A stretch of DNA of 53,916 nucleotides from Ectocarpus siliculosus (Eukaryota > Sar > Phaeophyceae > Ectocarpales > Ectocarpaceae): the NCBI GenBank assembly GCA_000310025.1, contig FN649727.1, positions 8,966,951 through 9,020,866 of the forward strand, written 5' to 3'. Below the pieces are notes generated by a model. It ran no database searches and was not told where the DNA came from. It saw nothing but the letters and a program-made list of their open reading frames with translations. Of this stretch, positions 12,920 through 26,200 are shown piece by piece (position 1 is the first letter of the stretch; each line of letters starts with the position of its first letter). A program made the translations under genes and the position numbers.

Positions 12920-14092
12920 CACACTTACTTTCAGAGAAAACATATTGCCTTGGAATCGCTTCAAATCAAGCGGGGGCGCGCAGCGCCCAAAACCTTGTAT
13001 CTTTCACAGATCAGATCCGCTGAGCAACTTAATTATTGCGACAGTTCGCCGAGCAGCATACAGCGATATCTCCCCCAGGTAGTAGGCTCGACACGACGAC
13101 AGTTAGCCATATTGTCTATATCTGACTGCTGTAAGTCATGCTGGAGAGTTAGCTGTAGAACGCATAGTCTAGAGATTTGTGTGTTAGATAACAGTACAGG
13201 CAAGATGAGCGGGGGTGGACAAGGGACGTACATCTTCAGGCATTGCACTCCCTGTTTCCTTGACGGTTCTTGGTTGGTGGTGGTGTAGCACGTAGTAGTT
13301 TGGTGCATAGCGCCAGCGCACCTACACGCTAGTATTATATTAGTATGTATGCAGTTGTATAGACAGGTCGTAGGGCCGTCGATAGGGGCTTGTGCAACTT
13401 CAGCCGGGGTTCACGAATCAAAATGCCATTTGCGGGCCCCCATACAGAACTGGCGACACACATCGTACCAATCCGCACAAGCAGCCATCGCTAGAGCCTC
13501 TCCTAGAAACCTGAGCAGACTCCCTTTTGGGGGTTTTCCCTGCTACCGGTGCGTACGGTGATCGCTACACATCCTAAGAGAACACTATTTAGCGAGGTAC
13601 ATGTAAATAAATGCCGTTGACCCAAGGTTGATCGCTAACATTTTGTCAATGGCGCTACCTCACAGATAGGGTTCTCGGACACACCAAACCGAACCGGTGA
13701 GCTTGTCAAGAGGTCCTTCAGATGCCGAGGCTTCTCAAGCCTTGGTCGCAAGCGCAACAATAGGTTCAGAGCCACAAACTTGAGCACCTCGCGCACAACA
13801 CCGTTCTCTCCCTCGCCTTCCGCAACTCATCTTTCTGTCACTACGATGCGTGCAATATACCAGGCGATCGTTATTATAATGCTCCGCAGGACACAACTAG
13901 CAGACCTTTCGGTTTCAACTGCCATGACACCAATCAATGAGGCAAAGTACAAACAACAACAATCACCATGTGTTCCACAAACCATCATTGCGCCCACACA
14001 ACACTTAACACTGACAAAACAACAGATAAAAGATCGGTGTCCTGCCTGCGCATGTACATGGGGGTGCAATGAATTCACGCGCACCACTCCTA

Positions 14093-14200
14093 TGTTGTTT
14101 GTGTTCACATTAAAAACGGTTCCGTTGTCTGCTCAGTACCTCGGAACCTTCGCACCTGTCCAACTGACGCGGACCCCTTCCGTGATCACAAGCCAACCAC
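14093..14200 (+). repeat. Dispersed repeat, copy 2 of 3
   Basis: It carries TTCACATTAAAAACGGTTCC followed by CTCAGTACCT and CTGACGCGGACC, matching the copy at 11133 in order and spacing. Confidence 0.55.
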
Positions 14201-15343
14201 CGACGCTATTTCAAGAACCAAGGACAAAAAAACAGGACTACTAGCTGTACACTTTCTAAAAAGCGGGACCCAGAACATCATCACAAACACGCAAAGATAA
14301 TAACTTACACAACGAAAGGAGTAAATAAAGTGTTACACGAAGAAACAATAGTGTACAAACCAAGACAGAACCCTGGGCTCGTGGCCCCTCCTCCCCCCCC
14401 CCTGGGAGAAAACGCACGGAAAATAACATCAAGTAGGTAAGACACTCGAGAAACTTGGTCGTACTCCGACGTTCAAAACAGCGCAACAAATTCTCACCAC
14501 GCACGGCAATACGCATTCAGAGAATCCTTGAGCTTCGCAGCACCTAACACGACGACAATAACCTGTAGGCAACAGCTCATTCTGAGTACACCCGCATAAA
14601 CCCTCGATAATTGCACCGCAATTGCTGCTGCTGATACAGGAAATCATGCATCCAAGATAGTCCAGGCTTATCGCTTGCTACACAGTCTGCATTCGAATCA
14701 AAATCCCTCGACGATAACGTAGGCTTCGGAACTGCGAGGCGTCCGCCGTATTCTCGGCGGTCTCCAGGGCTCAAGGTGATGCCATACTACAGCACACTAA
14801 TTGAGGAGCAGACCGGTACGAGGGTGGAAATCCACACCCCACCCCCGCCGGTCCCACGAACCCAGGTCTTCGACGTTAGAAAGAACGCAGTCTGATTTAT
14901 TTTCGGCAGACAGACCCTGATACGCGCTGTTTTCTCTCTGCACCGTTTCTCTTCAGAGCACAAAGACGCCGGTTTCATCACACGACGGTTATTGCTTTAT
15001 GCCCCGCCACCCGGCTGGGAGCGTGAAAGGTGAAATGAATGCCAATGCGCAGAGATTCATCACTCAGGCTTCCCCTGCATTTTTCCAGGAAATTCCAACA
15101 AGTCCTTGGCGCACGGTTCAACACGCGCCCCCCAAGCCAAAACCGCTTCGTCACACCCAAAAACACCCTTCTCAACAATGTTAATACCTACCCTTACAGT
15201 CGATCTGACGATGGTGCGAACGATGTTTTGTCAGCACCTGTTTTGGGATTCGATCGTCCAAAACCTCGCTCTCCAACCCGCACGGGGCAAGCTCGTGCGT
15301 TTTCCTTCAAGTGAACCAATCATCTATCTACTCTCGTCGACCA

Positions 15344-18300
15344 TCAGCGCGAGAAAATTGCGGTGACCACGCCGCCTTTTTCAATGTCAGAATGAGAAGA
15401 TGGTCGGCTACCGCTGCCGCAAGTCTCGTAGATATACTCTCGAAGCCTGCGTGGGGAAGGGCGAACGGAAGGCATGTTGTTGTTGTTGCTGTGTTGTCTT
15501 CACAATAAAAACCGTCCCGGTCTCTATCCCGTACCTCCATCTGTCCGTAATGATGTTTAATTTTCGGCATTTCAGTACTTGCAGATGTACGTGTGCATGT
15601 GTTTGTCACTACTGTACATTGGCCACGTCAGTGAGTGCTTCAGCGCATACAAGTCTCCTAAACAGGATTCCATGACTCGGCAATGCCCAGGATGACAGGA
15701 AATACTCCTGGAAACCCTGCGGGGGAAAAACACACTACAGATCTATGCGAGCCCTCGCCAGACCGTGCTAACGGGAGCCACCATCGGAAATGCAAAATGC
15801 TGACAGCCGAAAGGGGGTAGAGTGTATGCGTATGTGTAGTTATTTCGTTGGAGTCACCCGCCCTACGAAAAGGCATGGGCTTCCCTGGGGCGAACCCCCC
15901 CCCAGTAAAAACGCACCAACTCAGCTTTGCGTAAACTATTTGGCGTGCCCATCTACCGATCCAACAGACTCCCCTAGTGAAGTACACGCCACTCTCTGTG
16001 GTGAACGTGTGTGCCGAGAGTTTACTTCAGCAAGCAGTGTGTGGTTTTGTGGTTGCCAGTGGGGAACCTGGCTTGCTCGGGTTCTTGCTTCCACACAGAG
16101 ATATGTTGCCAACGATTCAGTCCGTGTCGTTGTGCTTGGTCAGGCTAACTGAAAGACAGTGTGTTTTCTGCTGTCGCGATTGGTATTTGCGCCGAGTCAG
16201 GGACCCTCTCGATAAAAACTCATGTACCACATCCACGATAAACGCCAGTATGCACGTGACAAAGAGTGCGCTGCTAAATAGCGCCGTCGAAATGGTTCGA
16301 ACACCACACGAAAAAAATAAAAAAGAGCCGATTCCCATCGAACAACACGACAGCTCGATGGAGGAGGACGCAGCAATGGCGCTTTCGGCACAGGTGTCTC
16401 GTGACCGAGCAGATCGTGCTCTTTCACGGTGGAACGGGGGTGAGTGGTGTTTTATCGGTAAAGAAAAAAAACGGACCGGCTAAGCCCGGAGGAAGGAACA
16501 CTCGGCACAACGACAATCGATCGTTTTCGACGCCGCACCTGAACACGCAGTAGTGGATCAAGCCTCCTAGCGGGACTAGCACGAAGGCGACCACCGCGGC
16601 GAAGGCGGCCGAGTTGCCGACGCTCTCCCCCCAGTCCATCTGGCCGTAGATGACCCTCTCGTCCTCGGGGGCGGTCAGGAAGAAAATTATGTTGAAGGCC
16701 ACATACACGATCGAGAACGAGAAGGAGGCCAACATCTGCTTTCGCTCGAACTTCGTCGCCACCAAGAGCTGGTCGATCGCCTGTCGATTTCAATCGGGGC
16801 ACAACAACAGACAGCACGCGTGCATGCCGAGAGATGGAGAAAGTGACAATCAGCTCCGTTCCGTGATTTTGGGCGTTTAGCTTAGGGTAGCCGCAAGGAA
16901 CGATCGATCGCGAGGGCAGTTTCACTTGCTGGGACCGTACGTCGCTGCTGGAAGTACTCGTGCGATGGGGGAAAGACCGAACCACATGTACATTGCGCAT
17001 GGAACGTGTGAGAGCGATTCCTCCCCTCCCCAAGTAAGGAGTTGTTTAAACGGGCAGGCAGGATCAAGGAATGACATGGCTTTGGTGCTCTCAGACGGTA
17101 AGGTCGAGTTGGCTAGTGGACCATCGGACAAAAAGGAGGTGACAGCCAGGAGAGAACGCCGATTCCCCATCTTCCTTGCTGCATCAAGAGCAAATATGAA
17201 GTCCCAGGCTCCTCACCGATTCAGCACGAGATACAAAACATCCTTCGTTTATCCACCGTCCTGCTTTGAACTTCTGCCCCCACTCACCATGATAGGGGCG
17301 ATGAGAATGTGAGCGTTTACGTCGGTGGACGTCAGCGGGGTGTTGTCGAACTGCGAGATTGAAGACAAGAAAGGAACAAGGAGGGAGTGGCAATCCGTTG
17401 AAGGTTAGGGGTATCCCCGTCACGAAGCGGTAGAAGGTGTCCCAAAGAAGAGAGATGGACGATGCCCCTAGGAGGGGGGTATGTGAAAAAATATGGAAAG
17501 AGGCGGTGTGTTTCTAAATGATGTGGCGGTCATACAAAGAAAGCGTATACGCTCCGGACAAAGTAACCCGTCGACAAGTCGGATATGTTCTACCAGACTG
17601 ACACGCTTTTCCAGTTACACCTGAAAGGGGCGCGCCATGCATCAAAGCTGTCTACGTTAGAATTTTGAAACTGCACATTTGGCATCTCAAGGGTGCGTGC
17701 ATGCATTCCAAAATGAAAAATCCATGATCGACATCTAAACGGTGCTAGCACGCACCCTGCCGGATGACCGACTACAGTGCACAGCGTCGACTCACGAGGG
17801 CCACCCAGAACACCGTCACGATAACCAGAGACCCAACACAGGCCACGTTCCAGGAGAAGACCTGAAAGCCAAGGAGGGCCCGCCTGTTGCTTGACAAAGG
17901 TTGGTTCCGGTTCCCGCGATGCGGCGTAACAGCGTGCGTCCCTCGAACCGGGCCGTCGGAAGCCATCGGGGAGCCTAAGAAGGAGTATGCCGTTGCCGTC
18001 GACACCAAAAAATCTGCGGCGGAATGAAAGGGTTTGTTCCCGAGCGAGGACATTGCGCGAAGGTGGGGCGCGGCGAACAACGAAATTTCTAACAAAATGT
18101 TGTTCAAGCAGTCTCTAGCTCCTGTGGCGTTGGGTGTAAGATGCCACTGCTGTTTGCGTGCGCACACGGGCCTCCGCAGTTCCAGGCGCTGTATTCGTTT
18201 TGTGTGACCAGATGTTTGGAACCAGGTATGCGGATACATGGTTCGGCAGCAAACTCTCCTCTCGGTAAATTTCGTCATCGCCCAAAGTCTACAGCTGTGC

Positions 18301-19067
18301 CCTTTCGGTGTGTAATGAGTACCGCGCCCTATTGCATTGATGCCAGAGTAGTATCATACGGCCAGCAGCGTGGTGCTGGCCCCTTGGAACACCAACTACA
18401 TGTTCTCATCGACCGAGCCATTCCTTCCCATCAAGGCGAGGTTCTCATCCGAATCATGACTGTCAAAGCAGAGTTCGCACAATTTGTAGCAAAAGACCAC
18501 TTGCTGCGCAATCAAGCTTATACACTCGCAGGGGATGGAAGGAATCGTCGCCCAACTCGCACCGACACGTCATGTAGCAGCATAATAGTGAGCCATGCAA
18601 CTATCAGAAAAGAAGATAACTAAAGGAAACTAAGTAAGGTCAAACTAGGACAGCAGTTACACCAGCGGCCCGCCCGACCCGCCATGGTGTGATTAACAGC
18701 GCTTCTCGCGAGCTCAACTTCGCGACATGGACATGAGGCGAGAGCGTAGAAACCTTTCGACTTCCCTGGCTGGATGTTCGAATCATCGGGCGGATGATCC
18801 TCGCCCTTGTAGCTTGCAAAACCCACCGGACAATGATCTCACACGGATTATAGCCATGCCGCGCAATGCCCCACCCACATACACAGTCCACTTACAGACT
18901 GCAGCCATGTACCACCCCCAGTAGGTGACGAACTTGTGGGCATCATCGATATCTTCCCCGAACGGCCAAAAGAAGCACCAAAACACAAAATAGATGGTTG
19001 CGATAACCTTGTAGCAGAAGAAGCTTCGCTGGGACAGGAACCGAGAGGTCACCGCTCGAATGGGGTC
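15344..19067 (-). CDS. Rolling stone-like multi-pass membrane protein, copy C
   Basis: Five exons were resolved: 19067-18896, 18013-17796, 17350-17288, 16780-16539 and 15446-15344, phases 1, 0, 0, 2, all GT-AG. They encode 265 residues plus an unfound N-terminus. In order: VTSRFLSQRSFFCYK and helix IYFVFWCFFWP; TYWGWYMAAVYFLVSTATAY; a loop; FQVFSWNVACVGSLVIVTVFW; the 21-codon exon LTSTDVNAHILIAPIM; DQLLVATKFERK with helix SFSIVYVAFNIIFFL, APEDERVIYGQMDW and helix FVLVPLGGLIHYCVF; and a terminal exon beginning RLREYIYETC with a short polar tail. The terminal exon is supported by D, which has RLRESIYATC at the same phase. About six membrane helices are expected with a cytosolic tail. The assignment to rolling stone rests on the NAH and IYxxxDW blocks. 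Substrate and role are unknown. Confidence 0.75.
15476..15560 (+). repeat. Dispersed repeat, copy 3 of 3 (shorter)
   Basis: It has TGTTGTTGTTG, then CTTCACAATAAAAACCGTCC and CCGTACCTCCATCTGTC. It lies only about 30 bp upstream, in gene sense, of the terminal exon of copy C, within its intron. Confidence 0.5.
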
Positions 19068-20543
19068 CTGGGGAACAGTTGTTCAGAGAACAGAATAGTA
19101 CGCCGGGGGGGGGGGGGGCGAGGTTGACAACGAATGCTTGTTCTCCTGGAAAGTTCGCTACATACAAAATTACATGGGCAAACGACAACGAAGATGGAAA
19201 ATCCCAAAAAGACGGAAAAGATGCGGGAATACTTGGTGGGGTGGCCTCTTCGGGATCTCCAGGGTGTTAATTTGAAGGCACGTATGTGTGCATATCTGCA
19301 TTACACACCTGTCTCTACAGAAAATGGGCTTCGTAGCTCTGCTTCCGAAAAGGTCAAATGGGCACCAGACTGCTAGCATCCTTGCACAGGTGTCGTTCGG
19401 TTTTCCATGCTCGAAATGTACTTGGAATTTACCCCATGTCCCCTATGGACGTGTTGCAGTGCAATAATAGCCTTTCTTCTCGAGTGGTGGAACTACTGCC
19501 ATACTCACTCTCTTCTGTAAGTACGTCCTCTCGTTTACATGTCAGTCGTAAATCAACATCTTAGAAGTTTTCCTGTGCCCACGGAATTCATATTTATTTT
19601 CAGTTTTTACATACATACATGTGGATACAAACATGGATGGGTAGAGTTCAGAACGCAAGATATCGAATACATTTACACGTCGAAGCATGGATTGAACGTG
19701 CAAGACAACAATCATAGTGAGATCCCAAGGTGTCCTGCTGTAGACGCATACAAGATTCATTTACAGAGACTAATGTTTACAGCCAGCAATCATGATGGGC
19801 ACTGCTGAAGGTACAGAGTCTTGACGCACCTTTTACAAAACCAACCGCGCTTGATGTGCGTGCCTATTTACTGCATAAAACGCGGTTGAGTGCGTGCCAC
19901 CACGACGGCGTGCGCTTGACGCCCGCAAGCAGGAAACAGGCCACAATCCACGTACAGACTACCTACGCGTACCGCCTATATCAAAAAGCTTTGCACCTCT
20001 TAGAAATTCACATAAAGAAATCACTGAAAGACTGGCCTACCCGTTCCAGAAAAATACGAAAAGTACGTGAAATCTTAATCTTTCACAGCAGTGGATCAGA
20101 AATTGCGTCGCCTACCTACTACATTGCGGCGAACTGGTCGCTACATCCCCATCGCCGGCGGGCGCCCATCAATCATCATCGATGATGACCTTTGCATTGT
20201 CGCGAAAAAGGTAGTGTTGACGTTGTCTAGAAGCATTGTCTTGTCTCAACTCCACCTGGCGTCAATCAATGGCGCCCGGATTTCCTCCCTACAAATCCCG
20301 CTGAGGCACTTCGCGCCACACCGCTGGTTGAGTTAAGGAATAATAAAAACACACACAGAAAGACTACCCATTCGAGATATACCCACAGTCGAACGGGATG
20401 TGGTGGAGTCTTTTCAGTGAGTGGAGGGAAACCGGCTGGGTACTGGACTTATTTCGAGTCTTTTTAAGTCTATACACTGATGATTTATACCAGACCAGTG
20501 ATGCCAGCTGGTGCTAAGTATAAAAACATCTGTATAGGTAACT

Positions 20544-20640
20544 TACATTTTACAATACATCCCCTGTAGTTTTCTACTGGGTCAACGACAAGATATCGGG
20601 GAGAAACCCTCCGTTGTGTCGTGTACTGTAAAATGTAACC
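20544..20640. repeat. Short inverted-repeat element
   Basis: TTACATTTTACAATAC near 20544 is mirrored by GTACTGTAAAATGTAA near 20625-20640 with one mismatch, separated by about 65 bp. It may be a small non-autonomous element or its remnant. Confidence 0.5.
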
Positions 20641-21280
20641 TTCACAGGGGACACGGCGCAGTGTCTATTGACAGCTTGCTGGTTTATCAGACATATTAGG
20701 AATAATATTGTAAAAATCATGGAAGGTGGGTGGAACGAAGTCTACAGCAGCAGTATACTATACATCACTCGTTTTTCAAATCTACAGATTTTTGAATTTC
20801 ACGGACAGCAGGTGTTTCCCGCCGTTTTTTTGAATTTACAAATCGTTTTTGATCCTTCGGGGTAAAACGCATCAGGGATGTTTATACAGCAGTAGATGAG
20901 AATGGTATACCTGGTGCTGTTGTGCTGTTCCAAAAACCCAAAAGGTTGTTCGTTGTTCGTGGTTAATTCCGCCGCAGCGGACCCGAACAAATCACAAATC
21001 ACCGATTAGCGGTGGCGGGTCTGATAGCTGGCTTCTATGTTTACATGTTTATATCGACCATATATGTATCAGCAAGAACACGGTCTGATATATCTATGCA
21101 TACCAGCAAGCACGCGGTCGTCGGCAAGCGGACACGCCGACAACTGCTGTGTGCGTGCGTTGCTCTCTACGCTACACCACAGCCGTGACGCATGTATGGA
21201 GTGTGTAGCGGAAACAACAGCAGGGATTACCACGGAACGACCGACCTGTGTGGCACTCACATTGGGCTCTAGGCACGTGA

Positions 21281-21303
21281 AGCAGCAGCAGCAGCAGCAG
21301 CAA
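21281..21303. repeat. (AGC)n microsatellite
   Basis: About seven uninterrupted AGC units in intergenic DNA. Confidence 0.9.
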
Positions 21304-21784
21304 GACGAACCCATAGAGGGTAGATGTTATGGATAGCAATGGCTCTTGTTTTGATTTCGGAGGGAGACAGGAGATGAGGTGTGAGCTAAATACTGCTTGC
21401 GACAGTACCACCCTTTTTTTTTTTCGTCGAATTTTCCTGGAAATTTCGCGTGGGTCGGTCGGGGAGATGCATTGCATATGAAGTACAGAAGGCGCCAACG
21501 TCGCCAGCCTCGTGTCCTGGGCCCAGGATCGTCCGGCAAATCACCCACAATGTCTTGTATCTTTCTACAAAATATGCTATCTTTCCTACACATCAGCCCT
21601 CGGTAGTCTCTCACACAGCCGGTCGGGTGTCTGTCTGGGCCGCAGATTCCATGGGGGGGGCGTCTTGTCCGAGACTCGTATACATGCAAATGCATGTGTA
21701 GTCGTATGTATGTGTAGTAAGCAACAACTACCGGGTACGCCTCGAAGGAATCTAGACCATGCATACAAATATCCCTGTTTTCAC

Positions 21785-22110
21785 ACGCGAGAGACGCACA
21801 CCGAAGTTCCGCGCAAGCCCGGTAGCCGGAACCTGTGCGTGTGCGTGCTTGTGTGTTTTACTAGCAACCTCGACCGCGTTCACCGGTTCAACAAAAAAAG
21901 ACCAGTGTAGAGCACAAGCTTGCGAGAGTGATGACGCATCATCATCGCGGGCAGAAAGTCAGCCAAGAGGACAAAAATAGAATCATCTCATTCTTACTAC
22001 CAGTATCTCTGTGCGTGTGCAAGACTACAAAGCTATTATAGGCACAACATGCACATATACCGCCATGACCACTGGTGCTTGGTATTGAAACGCAAGATCC
22101 ATACAGCAGC
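21785..22110 (+). repeat. Duplicated flank, copy 1 (upstream of copy C)
   Basis: Shared in the same orientation with 30797-31140. Landmarks in order: GCACACCGAAGTTCC, TTTTACTAGCAA, CTCGACCGCGT, GACCAGTGTAG, CATCATCATCGCGGG, GACTACAA and CTTGGTATTGAAAC. Divergence is moderate, with small indels. Confidence 0.8.
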
Positions 22111-23269
22111 ACATATGAATATGCACAGCATCATACAGCAATACAACAAGCATACAAGCGAAGAGCACTTGTTTGTCTTCCAAACCGAAACAAGGCCCAG
22201 GCGAACCTTGAAGCAACAGAGAGCTACTTCGTGCAGACGCGCCGCGAACGACCTATCTTGGAAGATTGCCGGCCGACAATCGGCGAAGATACACAGCGTA
22301 CAACGAGAAGCAAGACTGGTGACTTTGGCCAGCATATTGCTCTTGCGGCTCACTCTCGCTCTGTGGCCGCATTTTTACGAGGTGCACGCATACCAACCAA
22401 CAAACAGAACGCAAAATGAACACTAACTTCGACACAGACCGAACCGTTTCACGAACCGTCATTTCTTTCCACCACATCACCCTCAGACCTCGCCCGTGTC
22501 AACTATAAGGAAACCACAGGCAGCATTGCGGGAGGGCACTGCGCGGCCAAAACTCGTGCACACGCGCCAAAGTATGTCTCATCATGGAAAAAAGGGGTAA
22601 ACTCAAGGCTGCCATGATGTACTAATGTGTCTTCGTCACACTTCATTCAGGAGCCGAGGGGCAGCGGCTCTCTCGACACCATGCATGGAAAACATCCAAG
22701 AGGAGAGCCATGGATCGCAGTAGTACCGAATCATCGGTCCGCCTCTCTTTGTACTCTGGTTCCGCTGATCTCCATCTTCTGCACCGTGCAGCAGTACCCG
22801 TAGTGGATTGTCTGCAACGGTGCTACTCTAGTCTAATAAAATTTGCACTATTATACTAACAAATACAGTGTTCGCACATCGTGCCAACGGATTAAGCAGC
22901 AAGGAGCATTTACTACAAGCTCATACCTGCCAAAATTCGCCACACCCGAAAATATGTCGGCGCCCGCTGCGATAAGATGGTCGGGCTTCCACAAACTGCA
23001 CCCTAGAAAACGCTGCACCACTGCCTCGCCAAAAACTAATACATTTTCCGTTAGCGACGTCCTCGGATAACTCTTTTCCACACAAAGCGATCGATCCAGC
23101 CCGGCAGCACACGCGAGAGCGCGTCGTAGCCAACGCCTCCACGACGACGATAACCAAACAGATCTTCATGTCTGGGAAAAGCGTCTACTGGTTTACCCCA
23201 TGCCACGACAAAAACGAGCCCACCGAATCACCCCCATAAAAAGGAGGAGCAGGAACTTGCCCGGTCCCA

Positions 23270-26200
23270 TCAGACGGTCTCGATAGCGGCAAGGTCGGTA
23301 CCCGTCTGTGGCACGTGAGACGTTACCGACTCCGACTGTGTGCTGCTTCCTCCGTCCTCCGCGCTAAGAAGGCGGTCGTTCAGCACGCCGGATGACGCTT
23401 CCGCCCTCTGCCTGCAAGTGGCATAGATGGACTCCCTCAACCTGGGGGCATAAGGGGGGGCCGGTGGATGTGGAGCAAGACGCAACCGGGGGGTTCGAAA
23501 AAACGAAAACCTGAAACACAGATGAGGGAATAGCTCTAGCGTTTGGTACGCGCGCACCCCTCTAAATGGGCGAAAGGTGAGGAGGTTCTCCCGGCAAGGT
23601 ATGCTTTCGCGGCAATGGCGTTAACCCCTTTGGGTCTAGCTTTAATTTTATTTTTCGACCAAAACAAAAAAACAGGCGGGAGACAGCGCGGAGGGAGAGA
23701 GAAGTGCAGCAAAAGAGACAACCGCTGTACTTGTGTACATGCAACGGCTATCTCCACCTAAAGGCCATGAGGGCAGCCCGCGACAGGGTGGTGACCACAG
23801 ACAGGATCATAGAGAGGTTGATGGGTGGTCTCGGTGCGGCCGGTAGGGCAGGCCAGCCTTGTAGGCCTTGAAATGATTGGTCGTCAAGCTGCCTAATCTA
23901 CTCTAGTTTCAGGATCATAAAATGATCTATGAAAGGGCTTGTAGACCTTAGCCGGTATCTGTACTTCTGTACTTTGCCCCCCCCCATTGTGAGCCAAGCT
24001 TATGGTCAAATTCAGGACCGGGGACATAGACCTTCGAGAACGTCGACGAAGACATACGACGGTAGACGACGAAGACGACAGTTTAAATGTGATTGCGGCT
24101 TCGAATGCGAAGACCGTGTTCATGTAGTCGCGGAATGTCCGTGGTACGAAGAGGAGAGCGAAGTGTACATGACTGAGCTGGGAAAAATGCAAGGGACGTA
24201 CAGGAAGATGTTTGAGGCATGGAATAGAGAGGAGAGGACGGTAGCTGTAATGGGGAGTAGGAAGTGGTTTGAAAAGGCGGGAAGGGATATCGTTAGGATA
24301 GACAGACTAGGGAAGACATTTTTGAGCCACGTTTGGCAAAGTAGGAAGGAACGATTGACCATCGGTGATCGGTCCTGTGGGAACAATGCTCCGTCCTCTC
24401 GAGGACGCGTGGTCAATGGTCTAACCGCTAAGGCATGCAAAACATAAGACTACGCCCCCCCCATTGTGAGCCTTGACTACGGCATGCACGGCTATGAGTA
24501 CACCCCCCTAGTGTGAGCCCTGCCGGGTCACTAGAGCTCCGGTGTTTTTTCCACAAGTATAACAGCACATGCCGACCTTCTCATAAATGGCTCCCTAGGT
24601 TCGGGCGAGGGTAAATGCGGAGCGATGATGGTTGTGTACATACGCCCTGCTATTTGTTGGACTCGTCTGTACTGCTGCTGTGTAGTGTAGCTGCTGACAC
24701 GAGGACTGCCGGATCTTGGGAATGTACGATGATCAAATTTGGAGATGCGGCATACCAGGATATCCTGGCTTGGCTGGGCTTGAAATACCCTGTTTGCTGC
24801 CCTCCGCTCTTTGCATTTCAGTGGCTTCGTAGATCCGGGTGAGGGCATGTGTGTGGAGGTATGACGTGTGTCTTTGTGATAAGATAATTTGTTAGAGAGA
24901 TTGACTGCTGTGGCATTCGCATTTAGCGCATTATGCATTTCCCGAATTTTGGTACCCTGTCGGGGACCTTGATTTTTTACCCGCTGGCACGTCTGTTACA
25001 TGGTCACCGGTGAGCTCGGTTGATGCTAATAATCAAGATACACCTATGGACCTGCCAATACCTGGAGCGAAGGGATACAGAGCGGAAACTCCATGGCATA
25101 CCAACACACCAGCAATGCCAATGATCTATCAATGATTTATCAGTACGCCCGGAGACCAAAAAGGGTTAGGACAATCCGAAGGTCGAGTGCTCCCATCAAA
25201 CGTGTTACAGAGTGCTAGAACCCTTCGGTTCGTCAGCTGCCACTGCGACGGAAGAAACACATAACAAACAGCCCGCTCCCCAACAGAAATGCCCCCAAGT
25301 ACTAGATTACACGTCCAGGTATCCCCGCGAGACGTTCGTTTACGTTCTACTGTACCGGAAAGCAACAGAAAACAATCCTCGAAATTTGACATCCTCACAG
25401 GTGAATGACCATCTGAACCGGGGACTGGGGGAGGGAAAATACGGTGCGGGAAAAAGAAAAGAATCTTGCTATACAATGTAATACTTAAGCTAAATCAAAC
25501 GTCGCAGGCAAAACCGTACCTGAAAATGTAATAGTGAAGGACGCTTGTCGCCGGTATCAAAACAAAGATCCCTGCCACCGAGTACGAGAAGGCCTCCCAA
25601 AAGTGCCGGTCCCAGTCGAGGATGACGTAGATCAACTCTTGCTCGAGAAAGTACCAGAGCAAGCTGTAGACGAGATACGTAATCGCGAATACTTCCGCCT
25701 TCCACATATCTCGGATCCGGAATGGTGTGGCCACGAGCATCTGGTCCGCCACCTGGGGGCACCATCACCGTGGGCCGGAGAAGTCAAAACATGTCAGCCT
25801 CGGGGTGGGGGATATGCCGGGCGGTAGTGCCAACTGCTGTTGCTCATGGTGCTGCCACGTTTGTGTGTAACTGCTGCTAGTGGCAGCGGTGTGCTTTCTC
25901 TCTCCCTGTGGTATCCAGCGGAGATGACGTTTCCGTGTCCGAAAAAAAAAAAAAAACGGAGAGAGAATGGGGATAGCTGCCAAACACCGGCCGTCGTGAT
26001 TCACACGACATTCCATGGGCGGCGCTACGTCCTGCGGGCCAAAAAGCAAACCCGATCTGCCAACGCATCGCCAAAAAAACTCAGGTAAAAACATATACAG
26101 CAGTCGTCCATCGGTTAAGGACAAACATTCTTTATGACATTCCCCCGCTTCAGGACACCTTTTTTTGTTCACGGACGGACATGATGTCCTGCAAGATGTG

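Larger units (their letters stand above)
8270..15343. other. Repeat-rich intergenic region between copies B and C
   Basis: About 7 kb without a supported gene. It holds short-repeat clusters at 8.6-9.2 kb and 9.6-10.5 kb, an 89-bp tandem duplication at 12.74 kb, a pyrimidine-rich plus strand at 12.1-12.6 kb, and two members of a dispersed repeat (11.13 and 14.09 kb). Open frames of up to 232 codons here follow repeats or skewed composition and show no domain. Confidence 0.6.
19068..23269. other. Intergenic region between copies C and D
   Basis: About 4.2 kb. The missing first exon of C should lie here but was not found. Also present are a small inverted repeat at 20544-20640, a CAG-type microsatellite at 21281-21303, and the first copy of a duplicated flank at 21785-22110. 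No other gene is supported. Confidence 0.55.

Noticed and set aside
16117..16338. Hydrophobic minus-strand frame (ALFVTCILAFIVDVVHEFL) considered as terminal exon of copy C
   Set aside because: Phase would fit, but the exon at 15446-15344 also fits and is similar to the terminal exon of D, while this one has no counterpart.
24405..24440. Possible tRNA gene (A-box-like GGTCAATGG)
   Set aside because: No acceptor stem, anticodon arm or T arm could be formed; treated as part of the retrotransposon tail.
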